Assembly (NCBI GenBank): GCA_914767715.1
Contig: OU612065.1
Span: 7,378,001-7,442,000, forward strand
DNA length: 64,000 nucleotides
Source of the DNA: Membranipora membranacea
Lineage: Eukaryota; Bryozoa; Gymnolaemata; Cheilostomatida; Membraniporidae
Direction of reading: 5' to 3'
Part shown: positions 53,565-64,000 of the stretch, in pieces
Layout: each line of letters begins with the position of its first letter
Position numbering within the stretch: the stretch's first letter is position 1
Notes under the pieces: generated by a model
Databases searched by the model: none
Seen by the model: the letters and a program-made list of their open reading frames with translations, nothing else
Told to the model about the DNA's origin: nothing
Program-made: the position numbers and the translations under genes

Positions 53565-53825
53565 AGTAGGAGGTGGCTCAGTTGGTTAGAGTGCCACACT
53601 CACCAAGTAACCAACCAAGTTGGTTAGACTTCAACACGCAAGTGTTGAAGGTCGTGGGTTCGAATCCCACTGCAGTCCATCTTCTACTGGGGATTGGTTG
53701 GCCCCCAGGTGTGCTCCGACCTGCCTGCAAACTGAGAGCAAGTTGGCGCAGATATGGCTGCCTCGCCATTAAGTCAATAATATTTCGCCGCCCATGCCTC
53801 GTGATGGGCGAGTGATATGACATCG
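53565..53825 (+). mobile_element. tRNA-derived SINE
   Basis: A Pol III box A (TGGCTCAGTTGG, 53574-53585) and a perfect box B (GGTTCGAATCC, 53657-53667) flank a region with a second GTTGGTTAGA and a hairpin (TTCAACAC/GTGTTGAA). The 84-bp spacing and the absence of a pairing acceptor stem rule out a normal tRNA. The box B arm GTGGG..CCCAC is intact. A non-tRNA body follows, ending in a CGCCCAT/ATGGGCG hairpin and T-rich DNA. Open frames on both strands here are by-products of this element. I see no clear target-site duplication. Confidence 0.8.
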
Positions 53826-54288
53826 GATTTTAATCAACTTTTTTAATCTTGAGAGCTTCAACGACTAAAAACTGAGATTTTTTTTATTTATTCAACATCA
53901 ACTTGAAACTACAATAGTATGATACAGGAACAAGTAACATGAGGACTTATACACAGACCTGTTCTAAGAATGCTCATCTATATTGATTTTGACCAATATC
54001 AATAATTTGCAATCTGGTAATTTATTTGAATTATTATGAGTCCTGCTATAATCATGCTCATTGGTATCATGTTAATTCCCAATGGACGGCCAAACACTCC
54101 ATTTGGCTTCTGTCTTTAAATTGCTTACAAACATAATTTTTCTCTTTCTTTAGGCTTCCTAATTGGCACCCAGTGAATTTAAACGGGTTATAATGTTTGC
54201 CTTTTAAAAGGATTTCATCAATAGTTGGGGCTCATTTGTTTCATGGGCAGACTAGATACCGTGGTAGATAATTATCTATTGGCTCTGG
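53826..54288. other. Short intergenic stretch, minus-strand poly(A) signals
   Basis: No gene is seen. Two minus-strand AATAAA sites (about 53880-53893 and 54011-54017) would suit a transcript ending after the exon at 54289-54397. Confidence 0.45.
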
Positions 54289-54397
54289 TCAGTTCACTCC
54301 TATCACAATGTCATCCTGAACTGTAATGTGTACCTTAGGGTTATCTACGTCCAAACTGATCTCCAGTACACCAGATAATTTCTCTCTCAAAAACTCC
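54289..54397 (-). CDS. Unassigned terminal exon
   Basis: A good acceptor (TTTTTATATTCTGCAG) is followed by one base and 35 open codons plus a TGA stop. The peptide starts EFLREKLSGVLEIS and ends DDIVIGVN. It looks like real protein, with alternating hydrophobic and acidic residues. It needs an incoming phase of 2, while MAF1 exon 6 leaves phase 1. It is therefore either the end of MAF1 through an unseen small exon, the end of another gene, or chance. In the phase left by MAF1, it stops after three codons. Its acceptor overlaps the repeat motif AAACTCCCTGCAG. Confidence 0.4.
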
Positions 54398-54429
54398 CTG
54401 CAGAATATAAAAAATAAGTGTACATGATG

Positions 54430-54466
54430 GGAGTTGTCCTTTTAACTTAAAGGTGGAGACAACTCC
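54430..54466. repeat. Hairpin of the GGGAGTTGTCC family
   Basis: GGAGTTGTC at 54430-54438 pairs with GACAACTCC at 54458-54466, with an inner CCTTT/AAAGG stem. The 12-mer GGGAGTTGTCCT (54429) recurs at about 56295. Confidence 0.7.
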
Positions 54467-55928
54467 TTACAGCCTCTCAGATGAAAGTTCCTAATCATGT
54501 TATGTGGTGCCACTCATTAGTCTGCATTGTCAAGACAGGCAATTGAACAAGAAGGTAATGCATATAATAAAATTGCCTCGTTACAATTGGTCTAAAAGCC
54601 CCAAGATCCTTGTTTTGTTTACCACTCATTTGCTTAAATGTTCATTCCTCCGCACATTAAATCCATGGATACAACTCTGATCCTTATATTACCAGGCAAG
54701 TCAGATTGTCCAGAGAGCTATTTTCTTGGGTCTACACTCACTATCATCAGCAATGCATATTACAGTAATCATATTAGAAGGTGAAACTCATACAAGTCTA
54801 TGCAATTGAGGCAACCTTGAGGGATGGGGGTCGCTAACTGCTAACTGTACCTTCCCCACTAGAGGGACAAGTTACAAGTCAGGTAAATTCATTCATCTTC
54901 AATTAATTTGAGAATATCAATAGCAGCAAGGATTTGAATCCAAACACCTTCCTTTATAAATGAAAGACCATCCTGAGTGTTTGAATGTAGCCTGGGCAGA
55001 CTGTCCGGGGTGGTTGTTCCCCCACATCCCAGACAGCCGGGCCAGGCTATCTGCAATGTACATGTTCAGTTGTTTGTAGTGTGGAGTAAGTGACTCCCTG
55101 TCCTCAAAGTAACCAACTCAAGACAATCTGAGCACATCGTTGAATATTATCTCTGAATATCCAATTTCAACATTTGATCTATTTTTTTTAATAAACGTGT
55201 AATTATGTCTAACTTAATAATAACCATAGTGTAATACAGTAAAGGTACACTAAAATTAGTAAAAGAATAAAGCGTTTGCGGATACATGCCATGTTGACAC
55301 TTACTGAGTGATTGGTTGGATATATACAATACATGGTAGGCAAAATGACAAACAATGAAATCTGCTGAGATGAGAGTCTGAAAGTTTCAGAGTGAAACAA
55401 AATATCTCACCGGAAAAAATACAAGGCGGATAATAATGATAAAACAGTATGATTGCTGTGGGCTCATTTGGATAAAGCGTATCAAGGAATATTCAAGACT
55501 AAAACATAAGAGCAACATCAAACCCAAAATAAAACCTGACACGTAAATGACAGTGTAAGAGATAGTTTAAGTGTGGTATTGCTGTTTGCACTCCAGTAGT
55601 AATGTTTGCAAAATACATGTACAATCAAAACACAAATCATGTGTTGAACTTTAAATTTAGATAAATGAACGACTGTGACAACCAATATATGGCTGACGTT
55701 ATGCTGCTCCAGCGTTTAATTTGAATGCCGCAAATACACGTATCTTGACCAGCAGCTGCAGGTCTGTGTACCCCGTAGTTTAGTCATCTCAATTCTCAGC
55801 TGAAAGTAAATTACCATGATAAACAGCTTGCCTCTCAAATTTGATGTATCTTAATGCAAACTTGTGAATCCACCATTTGCAGTAGCCAATATTGAAACTT
55901 GAAAATGAACTTTGCAGCTGCATCTGCA

Positions 55929-58847
55929 TCAAATCTTCGGGGACTTACCAAAGTCTTCAAAGTCAGCGGCAGTAAGGTCAGCTGTGGCTATGCTTGAATA
56001 TCCCAAATCATTAGACTCGTCAAATGCAGAGTCTCTATAAATAGCATCAAAACATATGGTTACAATCACTCATAATGTAGTGAAGCCACATGTAAGGTAG
56101 AGCTTCTTCCTGATAAATGTTTCGTTGTCTTATTTATTTTTTCATGCAGTAGGGGGTTGGCAAGTTTACTCAAGCTATTCTCGTAGCAGTGATTTTGGGA
56201 CAGTCCCAAACTCCCTGCTGCTTGAAGCAGGGGGGGTGGGAGCAGGGAGGGTGGGATATCCCTGGTGGGAATAAAGAAAAATGTGCTCATAAACGGGAGT
56301 TGTCCTCCATTTGAAATATGTGGTAGACCAACTCCCGGTGAAATGATAAGGAGATCAAACGAAAACATGTTCAGACATGACAACAAAACCCAACCACTTA
56401 TTGTTGTATGAGCTTAAGATATCCCCTACATGATGGATGCTTCCCACAACCACAGGTATAGTTGCCACTAAATGATATAGTTGGGAATAAAAAAGTATCC
56501 AAAATATAATAAGGAATATCTTACCCAGAAGAACAACGACATGTGAAAAGAATCATTCTTTTGAGTTTCCTGTTGTAGAAGAAGTAATTGAGTCCCCATA
56601 TTTGGCCGCTCTCGCCAAATGGATCACTCGATAGATCAGGGTTGTAGCTACAAAAAATAAATATGCATAATGGGTAGGATTGAAAGCTTGTCATTTGCTT
56701 CATTTTCACACCAGATACAAGCAGCCAGGAGCAGCCTGATGGGTAAGGAAATTATAATGTGATCATGGTTTCAAGCCCGGTATAGTATAGGACCTATAGG
56801 TCATCTTCATTTTAATATATACTAGAAGGATATGAGTAAGAAGTACCTGTAGATGCTGTCACAGTCATTTAGTGAGATTTCATCATCGATAGCTGCCCAC
56901 AGCTGCGTTCTCAGTTGATCGTAGTCTGCTATCACTGGTTTTAGTTGACTGTCAATGGTGTTCATCACCCACTACAACAGATTATGAATGTCAATCGTGA
57001 ACAGTAAATAGTGAGCATTAGGTCTTGTACCTGATTGGACTTGTGACCAATATCTGCTGCCACAACCCCTTCCCTCCAATACCGCAGCTCAAATGGTTCT
57101 CATCAGTGACTGTCAAATTTGAGGGGACAGCTCAAATCAAAATGAGTCCAAGCTCAGCGATCGTGGATGTATCAAATATTTGAAATCACTGTTAAACCTT
57201 AACCGGGTTCTGCTTTCAGATTAATCGTTGATTAAAATCTAAGCTGTTCGTTTAGCAACACAAACCTGCAGACTTGGTTCTTTGCTGAACTCATCAGCTT
57301 TGGTATCACTGAAGTCATACTCAGCAAAGGAGGCATTCAGAGTAGATATCAGGTAGAACAGCGATTTAGTGCTGATTGTGTCACATAAAAATCCCACTCC
57401 ACCATCATCACTGCTCATACTGTTTCTACTAGCATGTCTATAATGATCAACAAATCAACCATGCATAGTGCATTCCATTGAGTGGGATCAAAATATTCCA
57501 CTTGGCTATTCCAAGAGGACAACTTTATTTAGGACACTTTACAATGGCGGATCAGGTCAATTAAGGGCAATGACCTAATAGAGTAGTGAATCAACGAAGT
57601 ATTATTGTTGCCAAGTTATCCTTTATATAGCACCTAAATACATCATAACATTCATGTTCCCAGGGAAGCTGTGAGAATGTGAATACCCAGGGTAGCTCAT
57701 TGCAAAACAACCACAAAGTACCCAATAAATATCATAGTAGGTCTACAATGCTTCAGCTAAACAGTAACCATAACATTTTGTATGACCTAAAGTAATTGAT
57801 TGAGGTTCTCCATATCTATACCCTGGTGTTTGGTAACTATAACCATGTAAATCAGGATCTTGTCATGGATAATGCAGTAGTTGTACCCGACATTCTCTGA
57901 TTATTTTTGCTAATAAAATTCTGAGCACACTTGTTTCAGCAGGCACCCGCAGCTATAGAGCTCGGTAGCTAATCAATGTCCATCTTCTGGTATGTGGATA
58001 CTGGGCCCTCGCAATTATTGAAGCCAAAGAGTGTCGGAGGGATTAGACTTGAAAGAGAGAGAAGCGTAATTTAATTTTCTATCACTCAATATAATAGGGA
58101 AAACAAAACAGAAGAGATGAGAAAATACAAAAGCCACTCTCACAACTATAGGAGAGCACTGTACATATCTACAACTATTCACAATAGTAAACAAACCTTG
58201 TCAGTTCATGCACCCTTTCATGCACCCTATAATTACAAACACAGAATAGATTTAAGATATGACCAGATGTCAGTTTAACCTATAGGAGCCTAACCTCAAT
58301 GGAAAATCAAAGCTGTTGAAATCAATAACAACACTCAGATCATGCCTATTCTTATTCTATCCAGGCTATAATTAATCAGTTCACTCAATAACAGGAGTGG
58401 CAAACATTTCTAGACATGACAGCTGGGTATGAGTTGTGTTACCTTGTTCTTGATGGACTCCTCGAGAGCAGAGCATCAGGCGGAGAGAGGGCGTGCAGAT
58501 CATTGTCACCACATCCACCGTCTATTCCTTGTTTGATTGATTTAAACAACCTTTTGTCATTACTAGTCATCTTACAACTGTAGCTCTCAACTCTGAAGAA
58601 ACAAATAACATAACAAACAGTAAGGCTCAGCTTACTTTCCTCTATATAAGATCAGTAAGCTATGACAAAAATGTCTAGGCAATTAAGACCATTTGAGAAA
58701 CAGAGTTTTACATGGCGATCATTATGAAAGCAAAATGACAAGACTTTAAGACTTGACCACTTACCTTCCATCTAGTGTGTAGCTCTCATTCTGGGAGGAT
58801 AGAGCACAGTTAAGCACATCAAAGTTTGCATTCTCCAGAAACTTCAT
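55929..58847 (-). CDS. MAF1: Repressor of RNA polymerase III transcription MAF1
   Basis: Six exons: 58847-58765, 58592-58443, 57437-57266, 56971-56847, 56647-56525, 56034-55949, with phases matching throughout. The protein starts [13 protein letters not shown], followed at the next exon join by VESYSCKM, the conserved A box. [18 protein letters not shown] and [14 protein letters not shown] lie in the B box. The C box holds [12 protein letters not shown] and [18 protein letters not shown]1 binds Pol III and shuts down tRNA and 5S synthesis under stress when dephosphorylated. The Ser-rich insert in exons 2 and 3 is where such phosphosites normally sit. The 3' end is open: reading through exon 6 gives GKSPKI and a stop at 55929 (252 aa, similar to the human 256), whereas a GTAAGT donor at 55948 implies another exon. 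This organism's own C-terminal acidic tail ([12 protein letters not shown]) is typical of MAF1. Confidence 0.92.
56194..56210. repeat. Perfect palindrome of the ACTCCCTGC repeat family
   Basis: TTTGGGAC, one base, GTCCCAAA. This is followed by CTCCCTGC and, about 80 bp on, by GGGAGTTGTCCT and CAACTCCCGG, the same motif order as at 54391-54466. It lies beyond MAF1 exon 6, between it and exon 5. Confidence 0.75.
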
Positions 58848-60160
58848 CTTGTTGTAGAGCAAATGGCTAATGGCCCTCGTCTGCCTTTCACTTGTGTTTT
58901 ACACAAAATTTAGCCTGGTATTCAGCTTCTTAAAACACTAGGACTGCAGGGTAATGTGGGTAAACTTATACTGGGGTACGGCGGGCTAGCTAATATAGAG
59001 TTCTTGTATATGTATGAAGGATGCACTTGTTCAGCGGAGGTATGACAATATAGCATGGCAATGTGTCACTGTGACTATATTGAAGTAATCTCAGCACTGG
59101 AAAGTGATGAGTCTCTTTCCAATAAGTTGCTGGTTACGGAAACTTGAGTTCATGTAGCAGATCAGATCAAACTGTAAGTACAATTAATGAAAATATTTTT
59201 AAATCACAGTATGTAAATCCACAACCATCAGATTGGATTCTTGAGGGCACCATATCCATTTAGATGCACAACATATTATGTCATATGAAATGGAGCATGC
59301 ATCTAGATTCTCCACAGAGCAATAACATAGTTTTGATTTTGAGCCCTGGTTCACAACATCAAGCTGTCAAAACTGAATCTAGTGGTTTACAGGACGGTAT
59401 ATATGAGGCAGGCTGCTGCTCTAAGGCCTAAGTAATACTTATTTTGAATTGTTTGAATATAGGAATGACATAGTCTTGTGGGACACGTGCAATACAAGGG
59501 CTGAAAATAGATGTAATGGATTTAACTCAGGTGTTACAATTGGTATATTTATACAAGCCAGTAGTCAACCTTACCCTAGGTCAGCCAGCCAACCAACTAA
59601 GAACCAAACATCCAAAGTAGGCCTCTAGAGAACCTAAGAGAAGCCATGGTCCTAATGAGTAAGACAATGAACTCGAGATGTATTCAGTTGTTTGGACATC
59701 CTCAAATACACTGGGAGACATAAATACGGATATGATCTCTAAGTCATGGGACTTAGTGGATAGACAACAGAATGGAGAACACGCTTGGCACAGGATAGTT
59801 TTTAATGATAATATCATACTTAGGCTAATGATGATATTTTTGAATCCAGCCTATATGTGGACCTACCAATGGTATGAGCAATCTACAGCTAAGGACCGCT
59901 GCGTACTTGTAAGACTAGACTAAATTCTGAACAAGGTAATGACTATCATGTGACTCGCCCTCAGACTTGGAGAGTCTGTGAACTGCTAGCCAAAGGTCAA
60001 ACAAAATCAAGGACATTGAAACATGATGTCACAAGTCAACTTAACGCATCTTTCATCCTTTCGTTTTTTTATTGTCAAAGCTGTCAGTGAGTGAATATAG
60101 ATCTTGCATGTAGTATGTCTCCAGTATCTAGTAGTAGTATCTAAATCTATATTCTAGTAG
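58848..60160. other. Intergenic stretch with no recognised gene
   Basis: It contains the MAF1 upstream region. Open frames at 59581-59817 (-) and 59678-59923 (+) overlap each other and resemble no family I know. Confidence 0.4.
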
Positions 60161-61545
60161 TTACTTACTTACTTACTTACTTGCTTACTTGTAGTGTAAT
60201 CTCCAACTTCTTCTGAAGGTCCTAGAGATATGGCATAATCGTCTACTCCATATTTCGTTCCGCGTCGGTATCATGGGATCATCGGGTATTCTCTGTCATG
60301 CCAGTCTAGCCTGCCACAGGTGGTGCCACGAGGAGATTACTGCTCACAGGTAGCTGGTTCCAGGCCTTCGCTGTTTTGATGAAGAAGTTGTTCTGGTGGT
60401 GTAATGAGTTACAGTGAGGGATGTGATATTGCATTTCATGCCTCCTGCTAAAACCAGATGTAGCTGAGAGAGGGGAGATGTAATCAGTGATAGTGGTGGC
60501 AATCTCATTAAAGTGCATTGCTCTGAATAGACCAAGACTTCTTGACTCCCTCCTGGATGATAGCTTCTCCCAGTTCATCTTGCATAGTAGCTCCGTTGTG
60601 CTTGTGGTCCTGTCAGTCCTACTGATGTTGTTTACTAACCTAGCTGCCTTTCTCTGGATAGCCTCTAGCGCGTTGCTCTGGGTGGTGGTCAAGGTCGGAT
60701 CCCACACAGTGCTGGCATAGTCAAGTACAGGACGGACCAGCTGTTTATAGGCTTTTTCTCGTAGATGAGGAAGAGTGAATGGGATAGTCCTTGAGACGAA
60801 TCCTAGTCTGCTGGCTGCCTTTGCTGATATGAAGTTGGTGTTTGTGTTCCACCGTAGATCCTTTTCCAGTTTAACTCCAAGGTACTTGGTGGAATTTACC
60901 TGGGGGATAATTATGCCGTGGAGAACATAGGTGTTGTCGATGGTCTTCTTTCGTTTGCGGCTGAACTTTATGTGCTCGCACTTGGTGGGATTGAACTTCA
61001 TATCCCATTCTTTCTCCCATTTCTCAAGCGCAGCGAGGTCTTTCTGAAGTTCGTCTGCCTTGTCGGTTGTAGAGTATATGACAGTGTCGTCAGCGAAGAG
61101 TCTAACCTTGCTTCTGATGCTGTCAGGGAGGTCGTTTATGTAAACTAGGAAGAGAGCAGGACCGATGACTGATCCTTGAGGCACTCCAGAGGTAACACCG
61201 CATGGAGAGGAGTGGAAGCCATCCACTACTACAACTTGGGTTCTATTCCTCAGGAAGTCCTCTATCCAGTTTGTTACCTGCCTGTTTACTCCGATGTCGG
61301 CTAGTTTAGTTATCATTTTGCTGTGTGTCACCTTGTCAAATGCTTTACTGAAGTCGAGTATCAGAGCATCTACTTCCTCTCGTTGGTCCAGGTGGCGTGA
61401 TACTTCTGTGGTCAGCTCTAGCAGTTGAGTTTCACAGCTTCTTTTACTACGAAATCCATGTTGTTTGGAGTCGAGTTTGTTATTTCTTTCGAGGTATCCC
61501 ATCATCTGACTCGTAACTAACTGATTGATCAAAGTCAATGACCAG
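60161..61545 (-). mobile_element. 5'-truncated LINE (CR1/L2-like non-LTR retrotransposon)
   Basis: The element lies on the minus strand. Its 5' end is cut within the reverse transcriptase at about 61545. Its 3' end carries a short untranslated region and an AAGT-type microsatellite tail (60161-60191), as CR1/L2 elements typically do. Endonuclease and earlier ORFs are absent, so it cannot move by itself. I could not find target-site duplications, which that clade often lacks. Confidence 0.85.
60306..61538 (-). CDS. Non-LTR reverse transcriptase, C-terminal part
   Basis: This is an uninterrupted frame of about 410 codons without an authentic start, since the first codon used is TTG inside the fold. 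The reverse transcriptase motifs come in order: QHGFRSKRSCETQ, LDFSKAFDKV, SGVPQGSVIGP, the catalytic FADDTVIYS (FADD in place of YADD) and STKYLGVKL. A C-terminal region ending TAKAWNQLPVSSN follows, as in CR1/L2/Rex-like elements. The lack of stops or frameshifts suggests that this copy inserted fairly recently. Confidence 0.9.
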   Translation of the reverse strand: MTLINQLVTSQMMGYLERNNKLDSKQHGFRSKRSCETQLLELTTEVSRHLDQREEVDALILDFSKAFDKVTHSKMITKLADIGVNRQVTNWIEDFLRNRTQVVVVDGFHSSPCGVTSGVPQGSVIGPALFLVYINDLPDSIRSKVRLFADDTVIYSTTDKADELQKDLAALEKWEKEWDMKFNPTKCEHIKFSRKRKKTIDNTYVLHGIIIPQVNSTKYLGVKLEKDLRWNTNTNFISAKAASRLGFVSRTIPFTLPHLREKAYKQLVRPVLDYASTVWDPTLTTTQSNALEAIQRKAARLVNNISRTDRTTSTTELLCKMNWEKLSSRRESRSLGLFRAMHFNEIATTITDYISPLSATSGFSRRHEMQYHIPHCNSLHHQNNFFIKTAKAWNQLPVSSNLLVAPPVAG

Positions 61546-63241
61546 GTCCAAATGTATGAATCATTAGGTTAGTAGACAAAGATAGATAAGCAACAGGATA
61601 GGCCTAGAGTAAATGACAACAAAAAGGGACCTGAGAATTAAAATTGATGATGGATGGTGCAATGGAGAGGGAGTTCATTAGTATTACTATTAGTTAGTTG
61701 GATGGTGACTGTCAGAACTGAAGGACTAGGAGTAGTTGTCCAATGTTCAATATGTAAAAACAATATAAAAGGCTTAAGGTTAAGGCTGGATACAAGGAGA
61801 AGGCCTAGGCCCCATTTCTCCTTGTGTAAAGGCGGAAATTGCAAAAAGGCTACTAACAATTAATCAGAATATTAATGACTCACTCATGATTGAAGAGAGA
61901 AATAATTTGGCCAAAATTGTAAAGATATATCAAGGGTAGAAGAGTTAGTAAACTTACCTTTTATTACACTCAATTGTTATGTGAGTGTTACTGTTATTAT
62001 CTGTGGGTACAGCACATAAAGTCAGAGGGCATCAATCAAGCAATACTAGATAAACAATAACAACTACTAACATGGATAAGTCAGCTGTAATTTTGCAACA
62101 ATTGTTTTGATAGTTCGAAAGCAGAGTCGGTCTAAGGAATCACACCTTTTTCTTACAGAATTATATTGTATCGATATTATGGCTCGACTAGACTGGGATA
62201 ACCAGTTATTTCCAGGAAGGCACAACTCACAATAACCAATCTAATTTTGGATGAGGAAACAAGGAAGTTTATGCAATGAGTAAAAGAGTAAATAACTTCT
62301 TGGCTTATGCACCAGGGAGTTGGGACAAGCAAGAAGAAAGTTTATCATGTCATTTTTATTAAATTCTATTCTATCCGTTGACCTTTTTTCAGATTGGCTT
62401 AGGAAGTAGATATTAACGCTCAAAGGTGTTGATGCCGAAATAAACAAGCAGTCCTAAAACTTTTCGCACCAATTCGTAGCTCGCACCCACCACTCGTGAC
62501 GATCCGACCCGCCTGCAGTCAGTAAGTAGCAAGCGCGCTAACAAATAGGTTATTGTGCCATCGATCGCACCATCTGGAATATATGATGATTTGTTGATTT
62601 CACCAATAAGCAAGTCTGCTCTCCGCAACTTGGGGTATTAGGGTTGTTGAAGCTTACATGACTATTGCTGGGCACGCTGGTAGTGTAATCTGTAATCTTT
62701 CTAGCTTATAAACGAATCTACCCATGCAGTAGCATGTCTTTCCAGGAGTAAGTCAGAAGACGAGTGCACATAAGAAGAAGACACACCTGAAGGAGCTGGA
62801 GGTATCATACTAGACAACACGAAAAATCAAAATAGTCAGTGACTGGGTAGCTTGATTAAATGTAATCTTAGAACTGCAGCCCTAGTGTTTTATGCGGTGA
62901 ATGTGAGATTTTGGAAAGTGGTATTTTTTTCGCACATATTGGATCCATAATCACCAATATTTTCACCCTAGAATAATTAATAATAGAATGCCTATGCTGA
63001 ATGAATCCTGGACAGGGCAACAGCAAAATTGTCTGCTCATATACGAGTCAATCATCTCTTTTCACTTCTCAGAATTGTATTGGTTTATATTAAAAAGAGT
63101 CAAACACTTATTTGGACTGAGTCATATATCTATGACAAACAGACTTGGTCATAGATATATGATTATTCTAGACCACTGGTGCCCACGGTAATATCTTAGT
63201 GTTCAAATTATGATACAGTGCATGAACTTCTATATTCGTCT
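61546..63241. other. Intergenic stretch and cytochrome c 3' flank
   Basis: No firm gene. A 71-codon minus frame at 62413-62628 lies in DNA that is more GC-rich than its surroundings and may be a degraded repeat or an exon, but I do not recognise it. The right end should be the 3' untranslated region of cytochrome c. Confidence 0.35.
63122..63162. repeat. Perfect 15-bp inverted repeat in the cytochrome c 3' flank
   Basis: TCATATATCTATGAC at 63122-63136 is the reverse complement of 63148-63162, with an 11-nt loop. It begins 80 bp past the cytochrome c stop, so it would form a stable hairpin in the transcript if the 3' untranslated region reaches that far. Confidence 0.8.
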
Positions 63242-64000
63242 TTATGATGTAGACTTTTCAAGATAAGCAATAAGATCAGCTCTTTCTTGTTCCTTTTTTA
63301 AACCAGCAAACACCATTTTTGTTCCTGGAATGTATTTCTTTGGATTTTCCAGATATGTCCATAATGTATCTTTCCCCCATACTATACCTGAAACGAAAGG
63401 CAGACTTAGTCGTGACAATTTTATGGTCGGTTAGGGGTTACGAGGATTGTCCTCTGGAGTTGGTAATTTGTAAGAACCTTTCTAATAACTGTTATCAGAA
63501 TTACTAGTGTTTAATAAGATCAAATTTGAATAGACATATGACCAAATCTTTATATTTATATATCTTTTTATTTATTACAAGTTAAATTATAATCTCAAAT
63601 GGTTTCATTATTGACTGCAACGTCTACACTCGCATAATAGTCAGTCTTAAGACATGTAAACTCATTTGGTTCTGGGTGGCATCGGCAATGCAAGACCTAA
63701 TAGTACATTGCAGGATATGACAAATTGGCAAATTCTACAGGATATGGCAGGTTCCCTAACTGCATGTCGTCACCAATTATAACTTATAACGCACCAATGG
63801 CGGAGTAATCTACTATATATATATAACAAAGACAGGTTCACCACATGGTTCACTACAATGTTTACGCATCTGAAGAATTTGCCTCAATGATGAAAATGTG
63901 TAAAGTTGGAATAACACTTGTCACACTTTGAGTGTCTAACCTTTGTTTTGATTAGCAGCAGTGTAGGAGAACCCGGCAGCTTGACCTGTTTTTCTCCCAA
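63242..64000 (-). CDS. CYCS: Cytochrome c, C-terminal two exons (partial)
   Basis: Exons 64000-63941 (open at the window edge) and 63387-63242, joined in phase 1. The first gives [19 protein letters not shown] and the second [16 protein letters not shown], then [16 protein letters not shown], which holds the axial haem ligand Met80, and ends AYLEKSTS. The protein carries electrons between complexes III and IV in mitochondria and triggers apoptosome assembly in many animals. The CxxCH haem-attachment site lies beyond the window. Every residue expected around the haem pocket is intact, so this is a working gene and not a processed copy; the intron also argues for that. Confidence 0.96.

Noticed and set aside
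53573-53823. Long open frames on both strands, one containing VGFEPTTFNT
   Set aside because: That peptide is a familiar false product of a tRNA box B read on the antisense strand. The DNA is a SINE.
59581-59923. Overlapping frames on both strands
   Set aside because: No family match and no splice context. Each is the shadow of the other.
1-64000. CRISPR arrays, operons, phage or insertion sequences
   Set aside because: No regularly spaced repeats, ribosome binding sites or prokaryotic genes. The intron-bearing animal genes show this is eukaryotic DNA.

Overview
This is a stretch of animal nuclear DNA. The genes are split by GT..AG introns and have orthologues across metazoans. There are AATAAA poly(A) signals, TA microsatellites, a LINE fragment and a tRNA-derived SINE, and no operons. 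The base composition is AT-rich by eye. Gene content and compact exons fit a marine invertebrate, possibly a sponge or another early-branching animal. The species itself is an inference I cannot confirm.

Layout, left to right. 1-7913: no gene recognised. 7914-20002 (+): a 12-exon gene for a type II membrane protein with a cytoplasmic tail carrying a PPPY motif, one membrane segment, a SEA domain, a Thr/Pro stalk, a Frizzled cysteine-rich domain and three LDL-receptor class A repeats. One of its introns holds a 711-bp perfect-looking tandem duplication. 20003-24466: no gene recognised. 24467-44625 (-): a nearly complete HEATR6 orthologue of at least 24 exons. Its 5.5-kb intron 12 holds, on the opposite strand, two paralogous genes (34933-36505 and 37158-39270). 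Their proteins begin with MGNC-type acylation signals and end in two HEPN-like helical domains, each keeping an R-x4-H motif. 44915-48525 (+): EIF3H, head-to-head with HEATR6 across about 290 bp. 49783-51458 (-): an SPSB3-like SPRY/SOCS-box protein, tail-to-tail with EIF3H. 53565-53825: a tRNA-derived SINE. 54289-54397 (-): an open terminal exon of uncertain owner. 55929-58847 (-): MAF1, the repressor of RNA polymerase III. 60161-61545 (-): a 5'-truncated LINE with a reverse transcriptase frame and an AAGT-type tail. 63242-64000 (-): the last two exons of somatic cytochrome c, running off the window.

Most of the recognised genes are unlinked housekeeping functions: translation initiation, Pol III control, respiration and ubiquitin ligase adaptors. 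The unusual part is the nested pair of lipid-anchored tandem-HEPN genes. HEPN domains are often RNases or RNA-binding modules in defence systems. Exon coordinates were worked out by hand from splice consensus, reading-phase continuity and remembered family similarity. Summed exon lengths are multiples of three for every complete gene except where stated.
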